64,000 bases of DNA, taken from contig NZ_JUGR01000001.1 of the NCBI RefSeq assembly GCF_000800015.1, forward strand, positions 992,001 to 1,056,000, given 5' to 3'. This document shows, piece after piece, positions 26,241 to 34,150 of this stretch. A program made the translations under genes and the position numbers. Each line of letters opens with the position of its first letter. Position 1 is the first letter of the stretch. The stretch is from Terriglobus sp. TAA 43 (GTDB lineage: Bacteria > Acidobacteriota > Terriglobia > Terriglobales > Acidobacteriaceae). The notes beneath the pieces were generated by a model. That model saw nothing but the letters and a program-made list of their open reading frames with translations, had not been told where the DNA came from and ran no database searches.

Positions 26241-27005
26241 ATGATATTGAAGAACAAGGTTGCTCTCGTAACAGGCGCTTCAAGAGGAATCGGACGCGCC
26301 ACAGCCATTGCCCTCGCTGAGGCTGGCGCGCGCGTTCTCGTTCACTACGGTCGGTCCGCACAGGAAGCCGAATCGGTTGTCGCAGCCATCCGTTCCAAAG
26401 GCGGACAGGCGGAGGCCTTGGCATCGGACCTGGCTACGCCTAGCGGAGCAGCCCAGATTGCAACGCAGGTGGGTTCACTCACCGAAGGCCACCTCGACAT
26501 CGTGGTTTTGAACGCGGGTATCAGCAAGGCGGCACGCATCGCCGACTACAGCGCAGAGGATCTTGACGCTCTCTTTGCGACAAACGTTCGCGGACCATTT
26601 CTGCTCGTCCAGCAACTGCTCCCGTTCCTTCGCGAAGGTTCAAGTGTCATCGCCATCACTTCCGTCGTGGCTCGCGAGGTCGTCGGCAATCTCGCACCGG
26701 ACAAGCCTTCGATCCTCGCCTACGCCTCCACCAAGGGAGCACTCGAAACCCTGGTGAAGAATTGGGCTGCCATGCTGGGCCCACAGGGCATTCGCGTCAA
26801 TGCCGTAGCGCCGGGTGTGATCGACACGGATATGTCGAACTTTACAAAGACAGAAGCCGGAAGAGAGATCACCCTCCAAATGCAGGCGCTCAAACGCATC
26901 GGCAAACCGGAAGACGTAGCCGACGTAGTCGCCTTCCTGGCCTCTGACGCTGCTCGCTGGATCACTGGTGCCAGCATCCCCGTGGATGGCGGATCGAAGT
27001 TGTAG
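26241..27005 (+). CDS. SDR-family oxidoreductase (second of pair)
   Basis: 254-aa classical short-chain dehydrogenase: TGASRGIGRATAIAL for NAD(P), NAG at about residue 90, AITSVVAREV, YASTKGALE (YxxxK) and the C-terminal ITGASIPVDGGSKL. It is related to but clearly distinct from the upstream SDR, and is probably transcribed with it (63-bp gap). ATG 26241 is the first codon that includes the whole nucleotide-binding strand. Substrate unknown. Confidence 0.88.
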   Translation: MILKNKVALVTGASRGIGRATAIALAEAGARVLVHYGRSAQEAESVVAAIRSKGGQAEALASDLATPSGAAQIATQVGSLTEGHLDIVVLNAGISKAARIADYSAEDLDALFATNVRGPFLLVQQLLPFLREGSSVIAITSVVAREVVGNLAPDKPSILAYASTKGALETLVKNWAAMLGPQGIRVNAVAPGVIDTDMSNFTKTEAGREITLQMQALKRIGKPEDVADVVAFLASDAARWITGASIPVDGGSKL

Positions 27006-27021
27006 CGGTGCCGGAAATGGC

Positions 27022-27262
27022 TGTCAAGCCCCAAACCGACTCAACCCCAACAAACCAAAAGAAATACAGTTGGCATGGTATTTCCGCCGAACGACTAGAA
27101 TAGAAACAGAAGAGAAAGGGGCCGCGCCGAGCGCGGCCCTAACTCGTTTAGAAAGACGATTTTGCCTCTAAACCCAATGGGCAGACGATTTTACAGCCAC
27201 CCAATCCGTAACCCCAATAGAAAGACGATTTTAGAAAACAAGGGGGAGGGGGTGGGTATACC
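27022..27262. repeat. Composite intergenic element with AGACGATTTT repeats and GC hairpin
   Basis: Begins TGTCAAGCCCC and ends in a G-rich run before GGTATACC. Inside are a hairpin GGGCCGCG/CGCGGCCC (27119-27139, 5-nt loop) and three direct copies of AGACGATTTT (27154-27163, 27183-27192, 27223-27232), two within AGAAAGACGATTTT. The layout resembles dispersed intergenic elements I recall from Terriglobia genomes. Only one copy is in this window. Confidence 0.5.
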
Positions 27263-27321
27263 ACGCACCCAATCAGATTCCACAAACTTCATCGCAGAAT
27301 TCCGTGCAAATCTGGTCAAAA

Positions 27322-27332
27322 TCTGACATAAT
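27322..27332 (+). promoter_or_regulatory. Candidate extended -10 promoter of rpmB-rpmG
   Basis: TGACATAAT (27324-27332) is a TGn-extended -10 element; the matching -35 is weak. It lies 46 bp before the rpmB start. Confidence 0.35.
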
Positions 27333-27377
27333 CGTAGGGTTGGTCTGAAACATCGGACCCGGCATCAGGAGATCGTC

Positions 27378-27599
27378 ATGGCAAAGGTATGCCCCATCAC
27401 CGGCAAGCGTCCGATGAGCGGAAACAAAGTGTCGCACGCGAATAACAAGACGCGTCGTCGCTGGGAGCCGAACCTGCAGTGGAAGCGCATTTGGGTTCCT
27501 TCAGAGAAGAAGTTTGTGCGTATGCGCGTGTCCGCGCGTGGTCTGCGCATCATTAACAAGATCGGCGCTGACGCCGCTCTGCTCCAGGCGAAGGGATAA
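27378..27599 (+). CDS. rpmB: 50S ribosomal protein L28
   Basis: 73-aa ribosomal protein with the family opening [19 protein letters not shown] and basic body [11 protein letters not shown]. It stabilises the large subunit near the exit-tunnel rim. AGGAG lies about 6 bp before ATG. rpmG follows 9 bp after the stop, the common rpmB-rpmG pairing. Only one Cys is present, so this is the non-zinc form. Confidence 0.97.
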   Translation: MAKVCPITGKRPMSGNKVSHANNKTRRRWEPNLQWKRIWVPSEKKFVRMRVSARGLRIINKIGADAALLQAKG

Positions 27600-27608
27600 G
27601 ACACAAAC

Positions 27609-27761
27609 ATGCGTACCCTCATCAAGCTCGTCTCCTCCGCTGGCACCGGTCACTTCTACACCACCAGCAAGAACCCCAAGACCACCAGCGCTAAGCTGGA
27701 GTTCAAGAAGTACGATCCGGTCGTGCGCAAGCACGTTTCCTACCGCGAAGCCAAGATCTAA
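27609..27761 (+). CDS. rpmG: 50S ribosomal protein L33
   Basis: 50-aa protein, easily missed because of its length. It begins [17 protein letters not shown] and contains [15 protein letters not shown], the L33 signature. It lacks the two CxxC pairs of the zinc form, so it is a Cys-free L33. ATG 27609 is 9 bp after rpmB; the two are co-transcribed. Confidence 0.97.
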   Translation: MRTLIKLVSSAGTGHFYTTSKNPKTTSAKLEFKKYDPVVRKHVSYREAKI

Positions 27762-27791
27762 CTCTACTTCGCAACTCGTACCAGGAAACTG

Positions 27792-27820
27792 ATGCCGCGA
27801 TACCGAATGGTTCGCGGCAT
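27792..27820 (+). terminator. Stem-loop after rpmG
   Basis: ATGCCGCGA (27792-27800) pairs perfectly with TCGCGGCAT (27812-27820), followed by TCGTGTTTCC. Moderate terminator candidate. Confidence 0.5.
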
Positions 27821-28051
27821 TCGTGTTTCCGCATGGCATCGCAAGCTTCCACCACGAGACTCCCATCCTTCAACGGAGGCTGAGCACGGTGCTTCACACG
27901 CTCCTGCAATCTCCATAGAAACCAGCGGGTTGTCTCCGATGAGTGGAAATCCTGCAGCTTAGAGGCGACACGAACCGCCAGTATGCATCTCACGGTATTG
28001 ACACCGCGCTATCCCCCAGCACGAAGCGGTTGGTTCAGGAGGTCCATCCGG

Positions 28052-28927
28052 ATGCCAGCATCTGTTCGTTCCTTTGCACTCTGTGCCACACTTTCCATCG
28101 GCCTGCTTGCGGGCTGCCATTCGAACGATGCCAGTGCAACTGGCGCAACCACAGTCCGCCTGCCCGACGGCACCACACAGGTCATTCCTCCCGGTAAACC
28201 CCTGCCCGTAGGTTCCACCGTCGTAGCGGTGGGCAACGGCAGCGCTCCCATCTCCCCGGCAACCGGTACACCGGTGAACCCATCCACCGGAACACCAGCG
28301 CCGGCTACAGCCACCACACCCGCCGCAGTTCCGGTGCCCGCGCCTGTCGCCACGACGCCCGTCGCTCCGGTAGCAACACCAGCCGCTCCGGCGGTTGCAG
28401 CGGCACCTGCACCTCCACCGGAACCCGCACCACTGATAGTCCCCTCCGGCATCACCGTGACCATCCGCACCACCGAGTCCCTCTCGGCAGAACATAGCGG
28501 TGGAGTAGGAACGCCGTTCTCCGGCTCCCTCAACAGCGCCATCGTCGTCAAGGGTGTTACGGCCTTCCCGCGCGGAACAGCGGTCAAGGGCGAGATCACC
28601 AGCGCCAAGGGCCGTGGCCGCATCAAGGGCGAGGGTAACCTCGGCATCGCTCTGACTGCCATCGGCAACCACAGCGTCCAGACCAGCGAGTACGTTGCTG
28701 TGGCTAAGGGTCGCGGCAAACGCTCTGCCGGCTTCATCGGTGGCGGCGCAGGCGCAGGCGCCCTCATCGGCGGTCTGGCCGGTGGTGGCAAAGGTGCCCT
28801 CATCGGTGGTCTGGCAGGTGCGGGTGCAGGCACAGCAGCCGGAGCCTATACCGGAAGCCGTGATGTCACCATCCCCGCAGAGAGCGTGGTCAGCTTCACC
28901 CTCCGCTCATCCATCAAGGTGCGCTAA
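28052..28927 (+). CDS. Lipoprotein with Pro/Ala-rich linker and C-terminal glycine zipper
   Basis: 291-aa predicted lipoprotein. Start 28052 is preferred over 27983: AGGAGG lies 8 bp upstream and a lipobox (GLLAGC) follows at residues 18-22. After a short N-terminal part (RLPDGTTQVIPPGKPLP) comes an 80-residue Ala/Pro/Thr linker, then a beta-rich domain (about 130-215) and a Gly-zipper (GGGAGAGALIGGLAGGGKG and a second GALIGGLAGAGAG, about 223-270). Glycine zippers usually insert in or associate with membranes. The layout is known in acidobacterial proteins of unknown function. Monocistronic, closed by a bidirectional terminator. Confidence 0.8.
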   Translation: MPASVRSFALCATLSIGLLAGCHSNDASATGATTVRLPDGTTQVIPPGKPLPVGSTVVAVGNGSAPISPATGTPVNPSTGTPAPATATTPAAVPVPAPVATTPVAPVATPAAPAVAAAPAPPPEPAPLIVPSGITVTIRTTESLSAEHSGGVGTPFSGSLNSAIVVKGVTAFPRGTAVKGEITSAKGRGRIKGEGNLGIALTAIGNHSVQTSEYVAVAKGRGKRSAGFIGGGAGAGALIGGLAGGGKGALIGGLAGAGAGTAAGAYTGSRDVTIPAESVVSFTLRSSIKVR

Positions 28928-29015
28928 TAAGCCCACTTGACACGGCGGCAACCCCACACCCCTCCCCCATTACAAAGGGCCACCCACCGGGTGATCCTTC
29001 CTACTACCGAACAAA

Positions 29016-29056
29016 AGAAGAAGCCCCGACGCTGCAATCGTCGGGGCTTCTTCTTA
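29016..29056. terminator. Bidirectional intrinsic terminator
   Basis: Seventeen-bp perfect stem (29016-29032 with 29040-29056, 7-nt loop). Both arms carry AAGAAGAAG/CTTCTTCTT ends, giving T-rich 3' ends on both strands. It serves the convergent lipoprotein and aminotransferase genes. Confidence 0.88.
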
Positions 29057-29075
29057 TCACCTGCAAGTAGCAGGG

Positions 29076-30338
29076 TTACGCACGATCAAGCTCGTGCGGA
29101 ATGTCGTACTCATGCAGCATCGCATGCGCGACTGTCGGTTCGTTCATCACCTTGTGGAACGCCACCTGGAACTTCTTCATCTCGTCCGGTGTGCCAACGG
29201 TGACGCGAACGTAAGTAGGCATGATGGGCCATACACGACCGATCGCCACCTTCTCCTGCATCATCATCTTCTGCACTTCCATACCCGGCCGCTTCACGTC
29301 CACCATGAACATATTGGCCTGGGCACCCGGTACAAAGGTGTAGTTGTTCTTCTGGAGGAACGCCAGGGTGTCGTCCAGTACGTCGCGGTTGATCTTGCGA
29401 CGCAGCGGCACCAGGTTCGGATCGGTCAGGCTGGCTGCGGCAGCGGAGGCCGAGGTCAGCGAGATGGAACCAATCTGGCGATTGTTAACGGTGACATTCT
29501 CGAAGCGTGCCAGCAGGTCAGGACGACCGAAGGCGAAGCCTGCGCGAACGCCAGCCATACCGTAGATCTTGGAGAACGTGCGCAGCACGATAATGTCCTG
29601 ATCCTGCGCGACCAGATCGAGTACCGAATCCTGATTGGAGAAGTGGTGGTAGGCCTCATCCACGATCACGACGGAACCCGCAGGCTTGTTCTTTACCAGC
29701 CAGGCGATGTCTTCCTTCGGAGTGATGGTGCCGGTGGGATTGTTGGGATTCACGATGTAGTAGGCGCCGGGCTTGGGGTCGGCAGCGAGCATCGCCTTCA
29801 CGTCATACTTGTAAGTCGTCTTGTCGAGCGGGATCATATGACACTTGGCTTTACAAGTCGCTGCAGCGCGGAAGCCCTGCTCATACGAAGGATCGCCCAC
29901 AACGAGCGGCTTATCCGGACCGATGTTGGAATACAGTGCGAGATCCAGCGGACCACCCGAACCTGGGTACACGCGAACGTAACCGGGCTTGAGCTGGAAC
30001 TGATCGCTGATGGCCTTCGTCATTGCAGAAGAGTATTCACGGTCATAGCGGCCACCCTTCTTGGCAGCAGCACCGATCGCTTCCAACGCGACGGGAGCCG
30101 GTCCAAGCGGATTCTCGTTAGAGGAAATGATGACGGTGTCAGCAGCCATCGGCATGCGCATGCCACCACGCTGACGGCCGTTCGGGCCATCTACCGGAGC
30201 CTGTGCGGCAGCCTGCTGGCTCATGGCTTTTGCAAAGGACGGCATCGCTGCAGCTGCAGCCGATGCGATACCCGCGTTACGCATGAACGAACGACGGGAA
30301 AAGTACTGCTGGGCGGAAGCGAAGTTCTTCAAATCCAT
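29076..30338 (-). CDS. Tat-exported class I/II aminotransferase (HisC-like)
   Basis: 420-aa fold-type I PLP enzyme. Unusually, it has a twin-arginine signal (SRRSFMRNAGIASAAAA, about residues 14-38, ending AKAMSQQA), so export of a folded, cofactor-loaded enzyme is predicted. The aminotransferase core resembles histidinol-phosphate aminotransferase: SSNENPLGPAP, GSGGPLDLAL, VNPNNPTGTIT, VDEAYHHF and FSKIYGMAGVRAGF with the PLP Lys. GAGGAGAG lies upstream of ATG. No histidine genes are near, so it is not assigned to histidine synthesis; its extracytoplasmic substrate is unknown. Confidence 0.88.
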   Translation of the reverse strand: MDLKNFASAQQYFSRRSFMRNAGIASAAAAAMPSFAKAMSQQAAAQAPVDGPNGRQRGGMRMPMAADTVIISSNENPLGPAPVALEAIGAAAKKGGRYDREYSSAMTKAISDQFQLKPGYVRVYPGSGGPLDLALYSNIGPDKPLVVGDPSYEQGFRAAATCKAKCHMIPLDKTTYKYDVKAMLAADPKPGAYYIVNPNNPTGTITPKEDIAWLVKNKPAGSVVIVDEAYHHFSNQDSVLDLVAQDQDIIVLRTFSKIYGMAGVRAGFAFGRPDLLARFENVTVNNRQIGSISLTSASAAAASLTDPNLVPLRRKINRDVLDDTLAFLQKNNYTFVPGAQANMFMVDVKRPGMEVQKMMMQEKVAIGRVWPIMPTYVRVTVGTPDEMKKFQVAFHKVMNEPTVAHAMLHEYDIPHELDRA

Positions 30339-30846
30339 TTACGACTCTCCTCAGGGTGAACTGCGGTGTTCGAATCGGAGGTACACGTCGGTGAAGCCAA
30401 CGCGGCTCTGCGTTTGCAAAGAAAACCTGTGTTTGAAGCGGACTCCGACACACAGGACGGCTGATTTGTATGTCGATGTGTAATCACAATAGCGTGAATC
30501 CGGCGATTCGTGGAGAGGGATTTCTAAAAAATTTTCTGGAAAGTTCACTTTCCTTACAAACTGGCGTTCTGCCCGCAGTGAAGTTTCGCTCTTTTGCGAG
30601 CACATTCCGTCACCACTCACCCGCCGCTGCAGATGCGCATGTGGTTGATTTCACTGCATAAACGAATGCTCGACGACATAGATAGGAGCCTTCAAAACGT
30701 CGTATGCGTCTACGTCGAAGCAGATCGCTCGCAGTCCCAAAAGAAATTAGTTTGGTATCCAAACCATCTCGGTGTGCGCGAAATCGGCGTCGCTATTGCG
30801 GAGCCCGCGATCAAATTCCCGGCAATCCAACGCAAGAGGAGTTCTT
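30339..30846. other. 508-bp intergenic region
   Basis: Carries the leader of the aminotransferase gene on its left, a small GGAAAG/CTTTCC hairpin (30539-30554) and, on its right, the terminator of the next minus-strand gene (30739-30764). No ORF with coding features was seen. Confidence 0.5.
30739..30764 (-). terminator. Terminator downstream of the 176-aa exported protein gene
   Basis: On the minus strand GTTTGG-ATA-CCAAAC is followed by TAATTTCTTTT. It lies 82 bp past the stop. The short symmetrical site could instead be an operator. Confidence 0.5.
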
Positions 30847-31377
30847 TCAGGGCACATCGACTCGGGGATTCTGATTCAGCTTTTCGTACCATCGTTCTGC
30901 TCGAACGAACAAAATCAGTTCACCAGGAGTTGCGCGCGTAGCGGCATCACCACAGGTATTCTCTGCAGCAATTCCCTTCGCCGCGATATCGGCAAGGTTG
31001 TAGCCAACCGGCGGACCATAGCGTTGAGCACGCCGGCAATCTACTGCACCATCGCTACGCACAAGGATGCGCACGGGCTCTCCAATCGGAGCCGGCATCA
31101 GAGCAACGCCACGCCCATTGGTCGCCAGGATGTATCCGTTGCCGGACGGTTCGTCGTACCACAGCTTGACGTGTCCGCCCGCAATAGGACTACCGTTGCG
31201 GCCATCCAGCAAACGAATGCGGAAAGAATGTGAGTAGGGTGCTGCGCTCTCCGGAACTGGAATCGCAGTAGAAGATTGCGGCACAGGAGCCACGGCAATA
31301 CCACCGGAAGCGCCTGCCTGCTGCTGTGCATGAGCCAGCGTAACCATTCCCAACGCAACCATCGCCAACAACTTCAC
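30847..31377 (-). CDS. Small exported protein of unknown function
   Basis: 176 aa; GTG start at 31377 with AGGAG about 7 bp upstream. Signal peptide MKLLAMVALGMVTLAHAQ, a Gly/Ala/Pro/Ser-rich spacer to about residue 45, then a compact domain beginning FRIRLLDGRNGSPIAGGHVKL, which looks like a carboxypeptidase-regulatory-type beta-sandwich. Two Cys (in DCRRAQR and ENTCGD) could form a disulfide. Monocistronic. I do not recognise a named family. Confidence 0.7.
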   Translation of the reverse strand: MKLLAMVALGMVTLAHAQQQAGASGGIAVAPVPQSSTAIPVPESAAPYSHSFRIRLLDGRNGSPIAGGHVKLWYDEPSGNGYILATNGRGVALMPAPIGEPVRILVRSDGAVDCRRAQRYGPPVGYNLADIAAKGIAAENTCGDAATRATPGELILFVRAERWYEKLNQNPRVDVP

Positions 31378-31451
31378 TGCCTACTCCTGTCCAAGTGATG
31401 CATGTACGACTCTATCGCGTTGCTGGAACATCAACCTTTCTACTGCAAAGA

Positions 31452-31489
31452 CAAAACCGCCTCCTGCACAGTCAACGAGTGCAGGAGGC
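31452..31489 (-). terminator. Intrinsic terminator of the MetA-like outer-membrane protein gene
   Basis: Eleven-bp perfect stem (31459-31469 with 31479-31489, 9-nt loop), followed on the minus strand by GGTTTTGTC. 29 bp past the stop. Confidence 0.8.
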
Positions 31490-31517
31490 TAATCCGAAAT
31501 AGGGTTGTTGCGATGGA

Positions 31518-32501
31518 CTACTTGGAAGGTCTTGGCGGTGTCAGTTTGAGATACGTGATGCTGAAAACGACAATACGTCCGGATGTTCGTAGCTGCATGC
31601 CATACTGCTGTTCAAAGCGGACGTCATAAGCTAGGCGGTGTTTGATATCAGTGAACTTCCATTCACCCCCCGCACCGAATCCACGATCGCGATAGCCTCG
31701 CGTCAGAGGACTCACCGCAGACCCCGTATCAGCCGATAGTTTCTGCGAAGCGTAGCCAACGAATCCAGCATTCATCTGGTACTTGAAAAACCGATGGCCA
31801 AAACTATATTCGCCATTGAAAATCGGCCCAGGCTTTAAATCTTCACCCAGCTTCGAATGATTGAATTCCCAGATGGTAAGCGCAGATGCATTCCACAGTT
31901 TCTTCTTATCCAGACTGATAGACATGCCGCCCGAAACCTGATGCTCCCAGAAGCCCAGTCCTGGATTCAGCGGGGAACTTGGATCAAAGTCTCCCGTGGG
32001 TGCATAAAAGGCATAGTTCAGCGTGTAGTTTGCAGCACCCTTCGCCCATCCAAGGTTCACTGGCTCAAACAAGATATCGGAGACACCGGCCGACTGCGCC
32101 GATTTATCAAACAAGTTCGAGTTGAAGCGAGTATTGAGCACGGGCACCATGAAGGCCACGCCATACTCGCCGCCCAATATTTTCTTCTGCGATATATAGC
32201 TATACGCAGCAATCGCTCCGCCCACATTAATGTCCGGCTTCAACACGGTATTGCCATTGGGCCCCTTGATGCTGCTCACCGGTTCTACAAGCCCGAATCC
32301 CGCCGCATAAAATCCCGGGGGCGCGGATGTGCCATTGTCCAGGCCAGTAAACCCACCGATGTAGTGGCCGACCTGCTGCGCCCCGGCACATGACACAAAG
32401 AGCGAAATCGCCAAGGCAGTGGTCAGGAATGCGAGGCGCGCTTCTGTACGCACGCTCGTTGCAAATACCCTATTCCTCGTCAAGGACGCGTCTCTGTGCA
32501 T
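31518..32501 (-). CDS. Outer-membrane beta-barrel protein, phenol-degradation meta-pathway (MetA/SphA) family
   Basis: 327 aa. Signal peptide with a basic N-terminus (to about CAGAQQ, residue 42), then repeating amphipathic strands rich in Gly and aromatics: GHYIGGFTGLDNGTSAPPGFY, LNYAFYAPTGDFDPSSPLNPGLG cut by WEHQVSGG, FNGEYSFGHRF and GAGGEWKFTD. This is the pattern of the putative meta-pathway phenol-degradation (SphA-like) barrel family, thought to pass aromatic compounds; direct function is unproven. GAGGATTTGAG precedes the ATG. Divergent from the fucosidase gene. Confidence 0.82.
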   Translation of the reverse strand: MHRDASLTRNRVFATSVRTEARLAFLTTALAISLFVSCAGAQQVGHYIGGFTGLDNGTSAPPGFYAAGFGLVEPVSSIKGPNGNTVLKPDINVGGAIAAYSYISQKKILGGEYGVAFMVPVLNTRFNSNLFDKSAQSAGVSDILFEPVNLGWAKGAANYTLNYAFYAPTGDFDPSSPLNPGLGFWEHQVSGGMSISLDKKKLWNASALTIWEFNHSKLGEDLKPGPIFNGEYSFGHRFFKYQMNAGFVGYASQKLSADTGSAVSPLTRGYRDRGFGAGGEWKFTDIKHRLAYDVRFEQQYGMQLRTSGRIVVFSITYLKLTPPRPSK

Positions 32502-32647
32502 CTCAAATCCTCTGCATCAAGCAGACCGCGCCCTGTAATTTGAAACAACTGTCAGTTCCTGCAGGTGCGCATTACAATCCTCCGGGGTTTGCACGCTGGC
32601 TTTTGCCGTTGCGAACCTCAAGCTTGATGCCAGGGAGAACGGTCAGA

Positions 32648-34090
32648 ATGATGCGTTGGAAGTCAGTGGTTGCAGCGGGATGTGTAGCAGCTTTGAGTGT
32701 GTGTGCACAGGCACAGCTTGAAGGATCGCGAATCGACACCGCAAGTGTGAACCATCCTGTAAAGGCCATCCAGGACACGGAAACGCCCGCACAACGCGAT
32801 GCACGCATGGCATGGTGGCGCGACGCACGCTTCGGCATGTTTATTCACTGGGGCCTATACTCCATCCCCGCAGGCACGTGGAATGGCAAACAGATTCCCG
32901 GCATTGGCGAATGGATCATGAACAACGCCAGCATCCCGGTAGCTGATTACAAGGCGCTCGCGTCACAATTCAATCCCACGGGCTTCAACGCACACGACAT
33001 CGTCGCGCTGGCAAAAGCCGCAGGCATGAAATACATCGTCATCACATCAAAGCATCATGATGGCTTCGCGATGTTCGACTCCAAGGCCGATCCCTTCAAC
33101 ATCGTTGCCGCCACTCCATTCCATCGCGATCCATTGAAAGAACTCGCAGAAGAGTGCCGCAAGCAGGGTGTGAAGCTCGGCTTCTATTATTCGCAGTCGC
33201 AGGACTGGACAGCGCCCGGTGGTGGAGCGTCGATGCGTCCCGGACACGACCCCAAGACACATCATTGGGACAAGGCGCAGGATGGCAGCTTTGATGAATA
33301 CCTGCACAAGAAAGCCATTCCGCAGTTGACGGAACTGCTGACGAATTACAAGGACTATCCCGTAGTTGTGTGGTTTGACACTCCTGGAGATGCGATGACG
33401 CCGGAGCGTTCCGCGGAGATCGTTAAGCTTCTTAACAAATACCCGAAACTGATCTGGAACAACCGCCTTGGAGGAAAGTATCAAGGTGATACGGAAACAC
33501 CCGAACAGTTCATTCCGCCGCAGGGATATCCCGGTCGCGACTGGGAATCGTGCATGACCATGAACGACACATGGGGCTACAAGTCGTACGACAACAACTT
33601 CAAGTCCACCGAAACGCTGGTGCGCAATCTGGTCGATATCGCCAGCAAGGGCGGCAATTACCTGCTGAACATTGGACCAGACTCGCATGGCATTGTTCCT
33701 TCTGCAGAAGTAGAACGCCTGCAACAAGTGGGCAAGTGGATGAGCGTGAATGGCGAAGCCATCTATGGCACCTCGCCCACACTCTTCGGGCCGGAAGCAG
33801 GTAGCTTCAGCAAAACGGAGATCAACGAGAAGACCAAGCAGCCCAAGTGGATTCCGTCGTGGGAATGGCGCTCTACCACCAAGGCTGACAAGGTCTACAT
33901 AGAAATCTTCAAGTGGCCCGGCACCACGCTGCACCTGGACAAGATGCCGCGCAAGGTCACTGGCGCCTATCTGCTTGCGACGAAGAAGCCGCTCACGTTC
34001 AAGCAGAACGGTGACTCGGTGGACGTGACACTACCAGCGAACGCAATCGACCCGATCGCAAGTGTCGTGGTGTTGAAGACAGCGAAGTAA
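32648..34090 (+). CDS. Alpha-L-fucosidase, GH29
   Basis: Secreted glycosidase releasing fucose from polysaccharide or glycoconjugates, 480 aa. Start 32648 is chosen because GGGAGA lies about 9 bp upstream and a signal peptide (VVAAGCVAALSVCAQAQ) follows; the frame is open much further up, but without coding features. GH29 motifs: RFGMFIHWGLYSIPAGTW, SKHHDGFAMFDS, LGFYYSQSQDW and VVWFDTPGD, where Asp is the expected nucleophile; also GNYLLNIGPDSHG. A C-terminal beta domain occupies about 390-480. Terminated by a strong hairpin. Its neighbours are not obviously a fucose operon. Confidence 0.93.
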   Translation: MMRWKSVVAAGCVAALSVCAQAQLEGSRIDTASVNHPVKAIQDTETPAQRDARMAWWRDARFGMFIHWGLYSIPAGTWNGKQIPGIGEWIMNNASIPVADYKALASQFNPTGFNAHDIVALAKAAGMKYIVITSKHHDGFAMFDSKADPFNIVAATPFHRDPLKELAEECRKQGVKLGFYYSQSQDWTAPGGGASMRPGHDPKTHHWDKAQDGSFDEYLHKKAIPQLTELLTNYKDYPVVVWFDTPGDAMTPERSAEIVKLLNKYPKLIWNNRLGGKYQGDTETPEQFIPPQGYPGRDWESCMTMNDTWGYKSYDNNFKSTETLVRNLVDIASKGGNYLLNIGPDSHGIVPSAEVERLQQVGKWMSVNGEAIYGTSPTLFGPEAGSFSKTEINEKTKQPKWIPSWEWRSTTKADKVYIEIFKWPGTTLHLDKMPRKVTGAYLLATKKPLTFKQNGDSVDVTLPANAIDPIASVVVLKTAK

Positions 34091-34110
34091 TTCGCTCACG
34101 GAAGATGACT

Positions 34111-34150
34111 CGCCAGTAAGCGCTCTGCTTACTGGCGATTTCTTATTTTT
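34111..34150 (+). terminator. Intrinsic terminator of the fucosidase gene
   Basis: CGCCAGTAAGC (34111-34121) pairs with GCTTACTGGCG (34127-34137), then ATTTCTTATTTTT. The T tract runs into the stop region of the convergent VWFA gene. Confidence 0.9.

Larger units (their letters stand above)
27006..27377. other. 372-bp intergenic region before rpmB
   Basis: Contains the composite repeat described separately (27022-27262) and, near its right end, the likely rpmB promoter. No credible ORF. Confidence 0.6.

Noticed and set aside
27501-27866. 121-codon minus-strand frame over rpmB/rpmG
   Set aside because: Antisense to two ribosomal-protein genes; no independent evidence.
29094-30359. 421-codon open frame on the plus strand, antisense to the aminotransferase
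   Set aside because: Mirror of the real gene almost end to end; His/Arg/Val-rich translation without domain features.
32390-32647. N-terminal extension of the fucosidase to 32390
   Set aside because: Upstream residues have no domain character, and the signal peptide and ribosome site fix the start at 32648.
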